A stretch of DNA of 64,000 bases from Acidobacteriaceae bacterium. GTDB taxonomy: Bacteria; Acidobacteriota; Terriglobia; Terriglobales; Acidobacteriaceae. Positions 33,697-42,901 of this stretch are shown piece after piece. Below the pieces are notes generated by a model, which did not search any database, was not told the DNA's origin, and was given only the letters and a program-made list of their open reading frames with translations. Position 1 is the stretch's first letter. Each line of letters opens with the position of its first letter. The stretch spans positions 34,682-98,681 of the forward strand of contig JANXUC010000179.1 of assembly GCA_025352065.1 (NCBI GenBank), in the 5' to 3' direction. The translations under genes and the position numbers were made by a program.

Positions 33697-35211
33697 GTGC
33701 TCATCCCTATCGGACACGAGAACATGTCGGCTCGCCGTTGGCCGGTCATCACGCTGGCGCTGATCCTCGTGAATTTGGTGATCTTTGCTGCCACCCATCG
33801 CACCGTGGACCAGCAGGACTTACAGCTCTGCAAGGTGCAAAAGCATATTCTCATCCTTGCCGCCACTCACCCGGGTTTGCTCCTCGCCCCCGAAGTCAGA
33901 GAGTGGGTCTCCGTATATCAAAGCCAGTTCCCAGACGATTGGGCCGAGCTGAAAGACCCGAATTCTGAAGCGGATGACGAATTATATGCCCGGATTCGGC
34001 AAATAGACGACCCGGCAGCATTGCAGGCGGAGATGGATTCGCTTGAAGTCGAGTATTCAGAACTGGCCGCTTTTTCAATCACCGAGAGATACGCGTTCGC
34101 TCATGCACATCCCAAGCCGATCTCCTATCTGACCTCGACATTCCTTCACGCCAATTGGTGGCACGTGCTCGGCAATATGTGGTTTCTGTGGCTGGCAGGA
34201 TTTGTGCTGGAGGACGCTTGGGGACGACCGCTCTACTTGCTTGTTTACCTAATGGCGGGTGCGATGGCATGCCAGTTTGATGCTTGGATGAGTCCCGGAA
34301 GCATCGTCCACTCGATTGGCGCATCGGGCGCTATAGCTGGCTTAATGGGTGCTTTCTTGGTGGGGTTCCCGAAGACGAGAATCAGGATGATGTGGTTCTT
34401 CGACTTGGGATTGTTTCCATTTTGTCGCTTCTGGATGCGGGCATATTGGCTATTGCCGATTTGGGTGCTGCTGGAAATCAACTCTGGGATGAGCCCGAGG
34501 GACGGTATTGGTCATTGGGCACACGCTGGGGGCTTCCTATTTGGTGCGCTTGCGGCTTTCGGGGTGCGCTACTCCGGCTTAGAACACAAAATGAACACAG
34601 CAATTGAAGAAAAGGTCGCTTGGACGCCTGCAACAGAAGTCAACCAAGCGAGCGACCTCATGGAAAATCACAGGTTTGATGAGGCGACTGCGATCCTGCA
34701 CAAGCATCTTGCGGCTAACCCGGACTCGTTCCCTGCGTGGAGCTTACTTCGGGCCGTCCATTGGCGGAAAAGTGAAATTCCGGCGTACCGAGAAGTCACA
34801 ATCAAGCTCTGCGAGTTGCATCTACGAGCGAGGGAGCACGAAGCGGCTTGGAGGGATTACGAGGAGTTCCTCCAACTCGGTGGCGACCAGATGCCACCGT
34901 ACATTTGGCTCGATCTTTGCCGCGCGCCCGAGGAGCAGCATCAGTTCGAACGCGCAGTGAGCGAGTACGAGAAGCTCGCCGCTGCCTATCCTTCCGAGAG
35001 GCAGGCTCTGCTGGCGCAGCTTGGTGCAGCCCGAATCTGCCTCAAGCGATTGAATCGCCCGCAGGATGCGCTGAGTCTCTATGAGGCAGCGTCAGCTTCC
35101 TCTGTACCGCACCTAGATTTGGAGGAGGACATCGCATCGGGCATTCGGGAAGCCAGAAACGCACTGTCGGAGGCTAAGGTATTCTCCGCTGGAGCGTCTT
35201 CCGGAAAGTGA
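33697..35211 (+). CDS. rhomboid-family intramembrane protease with C-terminal TPR-like domain
   Basis: A 504-residue membrane protein starting at GTG 33697. The first TM helix (WPVITLALILVNLVIFAA) is followed by a large soluble loop of about 100 residues, then rhomboid core helices: HANWWHVLGNMWFLWLAG, the catalytic serine in SIGASGAIAGLMGAF, and the catalytic histidine in GHWAHAGGFLFG. The C-terminal 200 residues form helical, TPR-like repeats (SDLMENHRFDEATAIL, YEEFLQLGGDQMP, RPQDALSLYEAA). It should cleave substrates within the membrane, with the TPR part choosing partners. The long loop between helices 1 and 2 is unusual. Confidence 0.88.
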   Translation: MLIPIGHENMSARRWPVITLALILVNLVIFAATHRTVDQQDLQLCKVQKHILILAATHPGLLLAPEVREWVSVYQSQFPDDWAELKDPNSEADDELYARIRQIDDPAALQAEMDSLEVEYSELAAFSITERYAFAHAHPKPISYLTSTFLHANWWHVLGNMWFLWLAGFVLEDAWGRPLYLLVYLMAGAMACQFDAWMSPGSIVHSIGASGAIAGLMGAFLVGFPKTRIRMMWFFDLGLFPFCRFWMRAYWLLPIWVLLEINSGMSPRDGIGHWAHAGGFLFGALAAFGVRYSGLEHKMNTAIEEKVAWTPATEVNQASDLMENHRFDEATAILHKHLAANPDSFPAWSLLRAVHWRKSEIPAYREVTIKLCELHLRAREHEAAWRDYEEFLQLGGDQMPPYIWLDLCRAPEEQHQFERAVSEYEKLAAAYPSERQALLAQLGAARICLKRLNRPQDALSLYEAASASSVPHLDLEEDIASGIREARNALSEAKVFSAGASSGK

Positions 35212-35451
35212 ATTTCGGGAAAGAGGACTAAAAACCATCTACCCAAGCCCCGGCGGCATGCGGGAAATGCGTGGTGTTCTGAAGTAGTCATATCGTGCAG
35301 AACAGACCGGCCTCCTTCAAGTCGCTGTATCTGAAGCGCTCGCACACAGTACGCTGAATCCGCAGGATCTTTGCTCACGGGGCTCCAGATACAGCACTAA
35401 CTAAGACCAGCGACGGCTAGGAAGTAAAGAGAGGATCGAGCATCTCATATG

Positions 35452-36093
35452 CTACCTCCTAAGTCCGTAGCACCTTCCGTGGTACTCGGTGTCGGGATTC
35501 AATGCGGGCCATTCGAAGAACATCGTCTTCTCTTTAAACCGCTTCGTGGACTTGCGAATCACAACCTCATGGTATAGATCTAGTGGTGCCTTTTCTGAGG
35601 TCACCAGCTTCCCGCTGCTGGAAAGGCCGGTTTCCCTACGAAAATGGAATGTCGCAAATCGGATGGCTTCGCCGAGATCGTCATATCTAAAATCTATGCC
35701 AGAGTTTTCATTAACAAAAGGGCTTGTTGTCTTCACATCGTCGGCGTCCGCAAGCCCGCCGTGCTCGGGACCGTAACCCATACTGCTACCCGGCTGGCCG
35801 TCTAGAACGACAGAAATGAATATCCCCGGATGTTTGCCTCCCCGCGTTACCGACTTCTTTCCGTCCTCTGTTAGGAAAAACTCATCAGTCGTGCGATTGC
35901 TTAAGACGTCTGCGTTTGCAGGGTTTGGCCCCTCGTAGAAGCAGGCCATATCTGCTCGCATTACAACTGGATCTCGCCCTCGGGCAAGTTCGTTCAAGCT
36001 CTGGCATGCTTTTGTAGTGCAAGGCACGGAAGCAACAGGTTTCGACTGGGCAAAGAGTCCGGCGGACAAGAAGACAAATAACACTGATTTCAT
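35452..36093 (-). CDS. exported hypothetical protein
   Basis: A 213-residue protein with a signal peptide (MKSVLFVFLSAGLFAQ). No motif is recognised. It has Cys pairs (VPCTTKACQ) near the mature N-terminus and a few aromatic blocks (DLGEAIRFATFHFRRE). A GGAG lies 14 nt before the ATG, rather far. It stands alone, with 240 bp of featureless DNA to the left (35212-35451). Confidence 0.65.
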   Translation of the reverse strand: MKSVLFVFLSAGLFAQSKPVASVPCTTKACQSLNELARGRDPVVMRADMACFYEGPNPANADVLSNRTTDEFFLTEDGKKSVTRGGKHPGIFISVVLDGQPGSSMGYGPEHGGLADADDVKTTSPFVNENSGIDFRYDDLGEAIRFATFHFRRETGLSSSGKLVTSEKAPLDLYHEVVIRKSTKRFKEKTMFFEWPALNPDTEYHGRCYGLRR

Positions 36094-36766
36094 ATCCGAT
36101 TTCGTGCTCCTTCACTGAGGGCGATTCTACGCGCTCGCCTCCTGCGAATATTCATTACCTTGGTACTCTGGCACTACGCATTCGACTCGCTTACCTCGGA
36201 GAGTCGTAGGGCAGATAGCGATAACGTACACTCGAATGTCGCCAGTAACACCGACGCGCCTGCCCTGATACTTAAGATGGCGCTGTTTTTTACTGACAAA
36301 GACAAGGCACAGAGGGGTACTCGGGCAGGATTCGGAGGGAAAATACGGGCGGGTGGCCGAGCCTTTGAGCTCTCCGCCTCAAGCAGTACAAGAGGGTGGC
36401 CCATCCTTCGTTTTTTGAAGGGTGGGAGTAGGAACGATTGAAGCTATCGTTCTTCCCGTCCACTACGATCAAGCACTCCATGGGAGGAGTCTCTGCTCGA
36501 CCAGGGTGTGCGGGAGATCGAGGGATTTCTCGCCTTCGCCAAGAGCGCTCAGGGTGGGAAGGACAAGCGTTTTTGCGAAGAGGATTCCTGCGGGGGCTGC
36601 AGCCCCACATCATTTAAACCTTAACGCAACGCTGAAGCGCCGCTCTACTCAACTGCTCTCCCTGCATCGAGCAAGGTCAAAAGCGGCGAGCAGGAATGCT
36701 CGCCCTACACGAGCGGGAACGAGCGGCCTCCGCGAAGAGCAGATTCCTCGCCTTCGCAAAGGGCGC
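36094..36766. other. gene-free stretch dense in dispersed repeats
   Basis: No credible gene. Contains CCCATCCTTCGTTTTTTGAAGGGTGGG-type hairpin (about 36400-36425), two copies of a longer element with TTTCTCGCCTTCGCCAAGAGCGCTCAGGG (about 36520-36565) and ATTCCTCGCCTTCGCAAAGGGCGCTCAGGG (about 36745-36785), and the palindrome GGCGAGCAGGAATGCTCGCC at 36685-36704, identical to 15499-15518. Confidence 0.7.
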
Positions 36767-37417
36767 TCAGGGTTCGGAATGACAAGCGTTTTTGCGATCC
36801 ACGCCCCGTGAATCTGGCCGTCTCTTTCGCAGCACCCAGGTTGTCATGCAGCGATAGTCCTGGACGATGGTCGTCTTGATCGGATCGACGAGAATCGCAT
36901 TCATTTCCTCGGTCAGTTCCAGAAGCATGGGCTCATCCACCAAGAACCACACCGAACCATCTCCAATGACGTACCTGTTGCCTCCGACGGGATCAAAATT
37001 CATTCCGATTCTGGAACCTAATCGGCAGAAGAGCATGCCGCCCGGCCTGAGGACCCGCCACAACTCCGAGAGCATTTTGTTGAAGTGATCCTCATCTTGC
37101 GCAAAGTGGAGTATGGAGTTGCAGATCACGACATCAGCGAATGCTTCCGGGAAAGGGATCTGTTCCAGGAGCCCGACTTGGAAGTTTTCGGCAGGAAGTC
37201 CAGTTTCCAGGGACGCCGACAGACTGCGAACGTGTTCTACCGCTTCGGGGCTTGCATCCAGTGCAAATATCTCGCAACCTTCTCGCAAGAGATGCACCAG
37301 GTTGCGGCCGTATCCGCACCCGGCGTCCAGCACCCGCATTCCAGGGGCGATATTTCCTCGAAGGATTTGATCGAAGACGTAGATGTCGATCTGTCCAAAC
37401 TGTTCCTGGATATTCAA
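36767..37417 (-). CDS. class I SAM-dependent methyltransferase
   Basis: A 216-residue methyltransferase with SAM motif I VLDAGCGYGRNLVHLL, acidic residue region IFALDASPEAVEHV, motif IV PFPEAFADVVICNSILHFAQDEDHF and LWRVLRPGGMLFCRL. Substrate unknown. The last residues (DRKNACHSEP) are encoded by the GGAATGACAAGCG part of a dispersed repeat, so the native stop was probably replaced when the repeat inserted. It lies 55 bp downstream of the membrane glycosyltransferase-like gene on the same strand and may be co-transcribed. Confidence 0.85.
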   Translation of the reverse strand: MNIQEQFGQIDIYVFDQILRGNIAPGMRVLDAGCGYGRNLVHLLREGCEIFALDASPEAVEHVRSLSASLETGLPAENFQVGLLEQIPFPEAFADVVICNSILHFAQDEDHFNKMLSELWRVLRPGGMLFCRLGSRIGMNFDPVGGNRYVIGDGSVWFLVDEPMLLELTEEMNAILVDPIKTTIVQDYRCMTTWVLRKRRPDSRGVDRKNACHSEP

Positions 37418-37472
37418 AGAGAAGCCTCACCATCCCGGCTGGACGCCAAAACCATTGCTCCTGCTTTCGATC

Positions 37473-38684
37473 TCACAGTCGTGCGAGCCCCACGATGTTC
37501 CACAGCCCGAAAGCCGCCAGAAGTGCGGTAATTACGCTTCGCACGAGACTACCTGATCTTGTTTCTATCAAATCCGATAAAACGCCTGCCACAAAACAAA
37601 AGAAGAAGGGCAGAGCAACCAGCAAGAAGCCTTGTCCCGGATAGTTGGGGGCGGCTAACGCTAGAGTCAGGCACAGGGCAACCACGAACAAAGGAGCGGT
37701 GTTGCCGAAGTATCTTGCACGCTTCCATAGCGCGTAGACGAGCAACGCCAGCGGGAACAGGATCAGCAGCATCGGACACGATTTGACGATCTGGCTGAAC
37801 GCATTGCGATAGTTGGAGCCAATTCCGAACGCTGCGCCACTTACATCGACTAACTTCGCCGAACCGAAGCTTCTCCACATGGTGGGTAAGTGAAAGAAAT
37901 ATCCTGTCGCTAAAAGCAGCACGGTGAAGACACAGGCCGCTGCCCAGATGACTCCCGCCGCGCGTCGCCGCGCGGGAGCTAAATAGAGCAGGAAGGCCAG
38001 CGTCAACGGAATCAGAATAGCCAGCGAGAACTGCGAGCCAATCGCCAGAGCGAGAGAAATTCCCAGCAGGACAATGCGTCGCCAATTCCATAACACGACT
38101 TCACGCGGAGCATATAAGGTGTGCGCGACTGCGATCGAAGTAAAAATCGCACCGAAAAATCCCCACGCCGCTCCCATTTCGGAGTTCCAGCAAAGCTCAC
38201 TGGAATTTTGGATGATGCCCGGCGAAAAGCAATACAAAATGAGCGCGATGAATCCGCCGGGATTTCCGTACAAACGATGCGCGACATACCAGAGCGAGGC
38301 GCCGAGAAAAATTCCGAAGGCTAGGAACGGAATTCGCGTGAGCCACAGCCATGTCTTTTCGTAAGCGGGATCGACATGTCCCGGCCAGAAAAATACGGGC
38401 GCCGACGCCACGAGATACCAAACTGGAGAATGGTAACGATCACTCCCCTGGCCCGCGTGAGGATCACGTGGATGCGAGGGTGATCCAGGTAAGTTCGCCG
38501 TGCCCGCAAGGCGTCCAGTTTTCCATTGCGCGAGTCCTTCGGTGACTCGACTCTGCCGCTGCATCGAAGTCTCGGGATAGCATCCAAATTCGGAACGGAG
38601 TTCGGCGTGCAGGAGCCAAAGGCATTGCAGCAGAAAAATCAGCAGCAACAATCCAGCAAAAAGTTTTGTGCGCGGCACATTCAT
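37473..38684 (-). CDS. multi-pass membrane protein, glycosyltransferase 39-like
   Basis: A 403-residue polytopic protein with about 9-10 hydrophobic segments. The first TM (KLFAGLLLLIFLLQCLWLLHAEL) is followed by a periplasmic loop with YHSPVWYLVASAPVFFWPG, a pattern typical of GT-C (GT39/ArnT-like) enzymes that use lipid-linked sugars. The acidic catalytic residue cannot be pinned down (PETSMQ/DRYHSP are candidates). Function is tentative: glycan or lipid modification at the outer face of the inner membrane. Confidence 0.7.
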   Translation of the reverse strand: MNVPRTKLFAGLLLLIFLLQCLWLLHAELRSEFGCYPETSMQRQSRVTEGLAQWKTGRLAGTANLPGSPSHPRDPHAGQGSDRYHSPVWYLVASAPVFFWPGHVDPAYEKTWLWLTRIPFLAFGIFLGASLWYVAHRLYGNPGGFIALILYCFSPGIIQNSSELCWNSEMGAAWGFFGAIFTSIAVAHTLYAPREVVLWNWRRIVLLGISLALAIGSQFSLAILIPLTLAFLLYLAPARRRAAGVIWAAACVFTVLLLATGYFFHLPTMWRSFGSAKLVDVSGAAFGIGSNYRNAFSQIVKSCPMLLILFPLALLVYALWKRARYFGNTAPLFVVALCLTLALAAPNYPGQGFLLVALPFFFCFVAGVLSDLIETRSGSLVRSVITALLAAFGLWNIVGLARL

Positions 38685-39073
38685 AAAGCAGATTTCGCGG
38701 AAGGGGAACTTCGAGTTGTATCATGTTTTTGCCACTTCTGGAGCGCTCTTTGCGCGATTGCACATACTTCGCTCGCTGCGTCCGCCAGCGCGACATGTTG
38801 CACACTTTTCACGGCATTGACAAGTCAGCTACTTGACAGAGTCTTCGCCGTGGATTTCTCTTTCACCAGGTCAAAAAAATCCCGGAGAAGATTTCTCGCC
38901 TCAAGAAAAAATTCATGCTAGTATCTCGCTCTGTCACTTATGAATTCGGTTCGACGAGTTTGAATGCTTTCGCGCAGCAGGTTTCCCGCAGCGCGATCTC
39001 CGGAAACCGGAACAGACCGACAACAACGATCGGCAAATCTTAAGTAGCGCTAAGCAGGTTTTTAATACCATTT
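38685..39073 (+). promoter_or_regulatory. upstream region of dnaA
   Basis: No gene. Two TTGACA boxes occur at 38817-38822 and 38833-38838, but without well-placed -10 partners. TAGTAT at 38919-38924 in an A-rich stretch is a possible -10. No convincing DnaA-box cluster is seen here. Confidence 0.35.
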
Positions 39074-40459
39074 ATGGCAACCATGTCTGTCACTGCTCCC
39101 ATCACGAGCGTTCCCCCAAACCCCTGGGCGCGGATCCTCGAAGCTCTCGAGAAAAAAGTCAACCGTCACTCCTACGAAACCTGGCTCAAGCCGACGCGTT
39201 ACAGCCACACGAATGGCGGAATTGTTTTCGTGCGCGTGCCTACGTCGGAGTTCTGCCACGTTGGCGACAAATATGCCGACCTGATTCAGGAAGCGATGGA
39301 TGATCTGCAACTCGGGCTGACGGACGTAAAGTTCGTTGCACCCGATTGCGATCCTGCGGCCACTCCGGTTCGGCACGACGGCGGACTTTCTCGTCCCGCA
39401 GCGACGCCGATCTCGCAATCACGTTTCGATTGGGACGGCATCGCGCAACTGAATCCGCGCTACACCTTCGACGCCTTCGTCATCGGCAATGGCAACCAAT
39501 TCGCTTGCGCCGCAGCGCAGGCGGTAGCGGAAAACCCTTCCAAGGCCTACAACCCGCTCTTCCTGTACGGCGGAGTCGGCATGGGTAAGACGCATTTGAT
39601 GCAGGCCATTGGCCATGAGGTGAAGCGTCGCCAGCCGCACGCGTCCATCTGTTACCTGTCGAGCGAGAAATTCACCAACGAGATGATTAACTCGTTGCGT
39701 TACGACAAGATGTCGAGCTTCCGCGACAAGTTTCGCAATGTCGACGTATTGATTATCGACGACATCCAATTCCTGGCGCAGAAGGAACGCACGCAGGAAG
39801 AATTCTTCCACACGTTCAACGCGCTGTATGAGTCGATCAAGCAAATTGTGATCGCCAGTGATCGGCCGCCGAAGGAATTGGCGGAATTTGAAGACCGCCT
39901 GCGCAGCCGCTTCGAGTGGGGCCTGATCGCGGACATTCAGCCGCCAGATCTTGAGACCAAAGTTGCCATCCTGCAAAAGAAGGCCGAGCAGGAACGCGTG
40001 GCGCTGCCTACGGACGTCGCGTTGTACATCGCGTCTAATGTGCGATCCAACGTGCGCGAGCTGGAAGGCGCCTTGATCCGCTTGATGGCACACTCGTCGC
40101 TGATTGGTACCGAAATCACGCTGCCTTACGCGCAGCAGGTGCTGAAGAATTTTATTGATTCGCAGGCTCGCAAGGTGAGCATTGAGTCTATCCAGAAGCT
40201 GGTGGCCGAGCAGTTTGGCCTGCGTTTGATGGAGATCAAGGCAAAAAGCAATTCGCGCGCGATCGTGTATCCACGCCAGATCGCCATGTATCTTGCCAAG
40301 CATTTGACGGAGGCGTCGCTCCCGGAAATCGGACGCCAGTTCGGCGGCAAGCACCACACCACTGTGCTGCACTCGGTCGACAAGATCAACACAGTTCGCC
40401 AGTCCGACAAAGATTTAAACAGGCTGCTGACGAAGTTTACCGAGCAGCTTGGCAGCTAG
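39074..40459 (+). CDS. dnaA: chromosomal replication initiator DnaA
   Basis: DnaA binds oriC boxes and melts the origin. 461 residues in the usual four domains. Domain I: NPWARILEALEKKVNRHSYETWLKP. A short domain II linker (about 90-120) follows. Domain III AAA+: Walker A YGGVGMGKTHL (about 165-175), Walker B VLIIDDIQFL, sensor SRFEWGLIADI. Domain IV DNA-binding signature GGKHHTTVLHSVDKI near the C-terminus. The next gene is dnaN, with a 389-bp region between that has origin-like features. Confidence 0.98.
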   Translation: MATMSVTAPITSVPPNPWARILEALEKKVNRHSYETWLKPTRYSHTNGGIVFVRVPTSEFCHVGDKYADLIQEAMDDLQLGLTDVKFVAPDCDPAATPVRHDGGLSRPAATPISQSRFDWDGIAQLNPRYTFDAFVIGNGNQFACAAAQAVAENPSKAYNPLFLYGGVGMGKTHLMQAIGHEVKRRQPHASICYLSSEKFTNEMINSLRYDKMSSFRDKFRNVDVLIIDDIQFLAQKERTQEEFFHTFNALYESIKQIVIASDRPPKELAEFEDRLRSRFEWGLIADIQPPDLETKVAILQKKAEQERVALPTDVALYIASNVRSNVRELEGALIRLMAHSSLIGTEITLPYAQQVLKNFIDSQARKVSIESIQKLVAEQFGLRLMEIKAKSNSRAIVYPRQIAMYLAKHLTEASLPEIGRQFGGKHHTTVLHSVDKINTVRQSDKDLNRLLTKFTEQLGS

Positions 40460-40848
40460 ATACAGCCTTTCGTGTAGATGGCGACGAAGAGAACCACAGT
40501 TTGCACCGCTCCCCCTGTGCAGGATTTGTGGAAAGCGTGGATAAGCGGTATCGAAACTCGATGCCTCAGTTTTCCTCTGACTCATGCTCCGATGGCAGCA
40601 CAAAGTTCTCAACAGGGTCCAGACGCAGAACTCCGCGACTGGGGCGGGATCGACAAGTTTTCCACATTTCCGCCCCCTCTACTGTTACTACTGGTTTTAT
40701 AGGTTTTTATTTTGGTATAACAAAGGCTTAAAAGCAGGCAGCCGGAAAAGTAGCAGAACCCTGTTCCCGTGATACTGTGATAATCGGCGTTTTGCAGCAG
40801 AATTAGCAGACAAGAAGCACTAGAATTATCGGCGGAGGCCAGTTGGTT
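40460..40848. other. oriC: candidate oriC between dnaA and dnaN
   Basis: Non-coding. DnaA-box-like 9-mers: TGTGGAAAG (40527-40535, two mismatches) directly abutting CGTGGATAA (40536-40544, one mismatch), and TTTTCCACA (40658-40666, one mismatch). An AT-rich stretch (40680-40735, TTTTATAGGTTTTTATTTTGG) just right of the last box could be the unwinding element. The location beside dnaA supports this, but there are few boxes and none is perfect. Confidence 0.5.
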
Positions 40849-42003
40849 ATGCCCGTGGAAACTCTGGCGGCAACGGGGGCGGCAACAATGGAAATCACAC
40901 TCAGCAAGTTTGAGCTTCTGAAGGAACTGACGGCGACGCAGGGTGTGGTCGAGCGCAAGACGACTATCCCCATTCTCTCCAACTATCTTTTCGAAGCGGC
41001 CGGGGATACTCTCTCGCTCACTGCGACGGATCTTGATCTCAGCCTGCGAACGTCCTGCGCGGCGAAGGTTAAGAAAGAAGGCTCCTGCACCATCCCTGCG
41101 CGCAAACTTTACGACTACGTAAAGCTGCTGCCGGATGGCGATATTTCCATCAAACTACTGGAAAACCACTGGATCCAGATTCGCTGCGGACGTTCCAATA
41201 CAAAAATGGTGGGTATGGCGCGCGCGAATTTCCCGACGCTGCCAGTGTTCCCGACGGCAGGCGTAATCAGCATTCCCGCTAAAGTTCTGCGCGCCATGAT
41301 TGGCCGCACGATCTTTGCCATCGCCAATGAAGAGTCTCGTTACACGCTGAACGGCGCGCTGATGGTTCTGAAGCCGGAGTCCATCACCATGGTTGCCACC
41401 GACGGCCACCGCCTGGCCCACGTCGAGCGTCCGGGAGAGAAGTTTGAAGGCATTTCGGGCGAGCTGAAAACGCTGGTCCCCAAGAAGGCGATGAACGAGC
41501 TGCGCATCCTGCTGGACGCCACCGATGCCGAGCACATTGAATTCGCGAAAGATGAATCGACGCTCTTCTTCCGCATCGGCCAGCGCCTGCTGACCTCGCG
41601 CCAGCTCACCGGACAGTTTCCGAACTACGAAGCTGTGCTGCCGAAGGACAACAATAAATCGATCACGGTTCGCAGAAGCGAATTTTCCAGCGCCATCCAG
41701 CGCGTAGCGCAGTTCGCCGACGAACGATCCGGCGCCATCAAGATGCGCCTCGAGAAGAACGAGCTGAAGATTTCGTCGTCTTCCACCGAAACCGGTGAGT
41801 CCGAAGATTCGCTGGAGACTACCTATGACGGCGATCTGGTCACAATGGGCTTTAACTCCGCCTATTTGCTGGACTTCCTGAAGGCCGCTGGCGCCGATCA
41901 AGTGCGCCTGGAGTTCAAAGATTCCCAATCCGCCGGCCAGCTCCGCCCCGAAGAGAGCGAAGACTACAAGTACCGCTACATCGTAATGCCCATGAGGATT
42001 TGA
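40849..42003 (+). CDS. dnaN: DNA polymerase III beta sliding clamp
   Basis: The beta clamp encircles DNA and tethers polymerase III. Three clamp domains over 384 residues. N-terminal: MEITLSKFELLKELTATQGVVERKTTIPILSNYLFEA. Middle: IFAIANEESRYTLNGALMVL and VATDGHRLAHVE. C-terminal: YLLDFLKAAGADQVRLEF and the ending YRYIVMPMRI, the classic pattern contributing to the protein-binding pocket. Start at ATG 40849 is favoured by GGAGG 10 nt upstream; an internal ATG at 40888 would give the more common N-terminus without 13 extra residues. Confidence 0.97.
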   Translation: MPVETLAATGAATMEITLSKFELLKELTATQGVVERKTTIPILSNYLFEAAGDTLSLTATDLDLSLRTSCAAKVKKEGSCTIPARKLYDYVKLLPDGDISIKLLENHWIQIRCGRSNTKMVGMARANFPTLPVFPTAGVISIPAKVLRAMIGRTIFAIANEESRYTLNGALMVLKPESITMVATDGHRLAHVERPGEKFEGISGELKTLVPKKAMNELRILLDATDAEHIEFAKDESTLFFRIGQRLLTSRQLTGQFPNYEAVLPKDNNKSITVRRSEFSSAIQRVAQFADERSGAIKMRLEKNELKISSSSTETGESEDSLETTYDGDLVTMGFNSAYLLDFLKAAGADQVRLEFKDSQSAGQLRPEESEDYKYRYIVMPMRI

Positions 42004-42019
42004 GGCAGCTCGTGTGGCG

Positions 42020-42069
42020 ACGGAGCTTGCTCCGTTGAGCTAATGTAGCGCGGCCACTCTTGTCCGCGA
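42020..42069. repeat. two hairpin repeats after dnaN
   Basis: ACGGAGCTTGCTCCGT (42020-42035) with flank CTCGTGTGGCG identical to 16494-16520, then the inverted CGGACAAG..TGTCCG-type element GCGCGGCCACTCTTGTCCGC (42048-42069). The rest up to mscL shows no gene. Confidence 0.75.
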
Positions 42070-42292
42070 GGTCTTGGTTTTGACTTATGTAGAGTCAGGG
42101 GCCCTCGCCCGTCCTTCGAGCGAAGCCTGATCCGATCGCAGGTGAATTCCAGAACAAAGTGCATGCCCAGGCGAGGCGTCTGGGGCTGCGTGATTCGGCC
42201 TCGGTCCGGCGAAAAACATTACATCCCCGCTTGACTCCCGCGCCCTGAACCGTTTACATTCGCGCCCATCTTTTGCTTGGGAGAAAAAACAC

Positions 42293-42694
42293 ATGCTATC
42301 CGGTTTTAAGCAGTTCATTATGCGCGGCAATGTCGTCGACCTCGCGGTCGGCGTCGTCCTCGGGGGCGCGTTTGGAGCCGTCGTCACAGCTTTGGTGAAG
42401 GATCTCATCACTCCGCTCATCGCGGCCATTGTCGGGAAGCCCGATTTCTCTTCCCTGGGCTTCAAGGTGGGCGAGACAGCATTTCCCGTTGGCGATTTCG
42501 TGAACGCCGTGGTCGCGTTCCTGCTGGTCGCGTTTGCGATTTATTTCTTCGTCGTGGTTCCCATGAACGCCCTGATGGCGCGCATGCACAGAGGCGACGC
42601 AACACCAGATCCGACCACCAGGCCCTGCAAAGAATGCCTCAGCGAGATTCCGATCGCCGCCAAGCGCTGCTCACACTGCGCCCAGCCTGCATAG
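42293..42694 (+). CDS. mscL: large-conductance mechanosensitive channel MscL with zinc-ribbon tail
   Basis: MscL is an inner-membrane safety valve for osmotic downshock. 133 residues: MLSGFKQFIMRGNVVDLAVGVVLGGAFGAVV (N-terminal helix and TM1), KPDFSSLGFKVGETAFPVGDFVNAVVAFLLVAFAIYFFVVVP (loop and TM2). In place of the usual charged C-terminal helix the tail has CKECLSEIPIAAKRCSHC, a CxxC-x11-CxxC zinc ribbon. A GGGAG lies 10 nt upstream. A good terminator follows at 42721-42745. Confidence 0.94.
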   Translation: MLSGFKQFIMRGNVVDLAVGVVLGGAFGAVVTALVKDLITPLIAAIVGKPDFSSLGFKVGETAFPVGDFVNAVVAFLLVAFAIYFFVVVPMNALMARMHRGDATPDPTTRPCKECLSEIPIAAKRCSHCAQPA

Positions 42695-42720
42695 GCTGTT
42701 TGGAAGATTTACAACCAAGC

Positions 42721-42745
42721 CCGCGAACTTGTTCGCGGACTTTTT
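42721..42745 (+). terminator. rho-independent terminator of mscL
   Basis: Stem CCGCGAAC/GTTCGCGG with a 2-nt loop, then AC and TTTTT, 26 bp after the mscL stop. Confidence 0.85.
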
Positions 42746-42901
42746 CTTCTTCGCAACATAAGCTGATATCTCTGATAGGCTGATGGCGGGACGTGGCACC
42801 AAGTAATTGCCAAGCGGGCACGTCGAGCGTGTACCACATGTGGAACTCGCGGGAGCAATGATCCATTTCTCGAACGTCAATCAGGATCGGAGGATTTTCT
42901 C

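Noticed and set aside
39419..40372. Long minus-strand frame across dnaA
   Set aside because: Antisense shadow; dnaA on the other strand has complete motifs.
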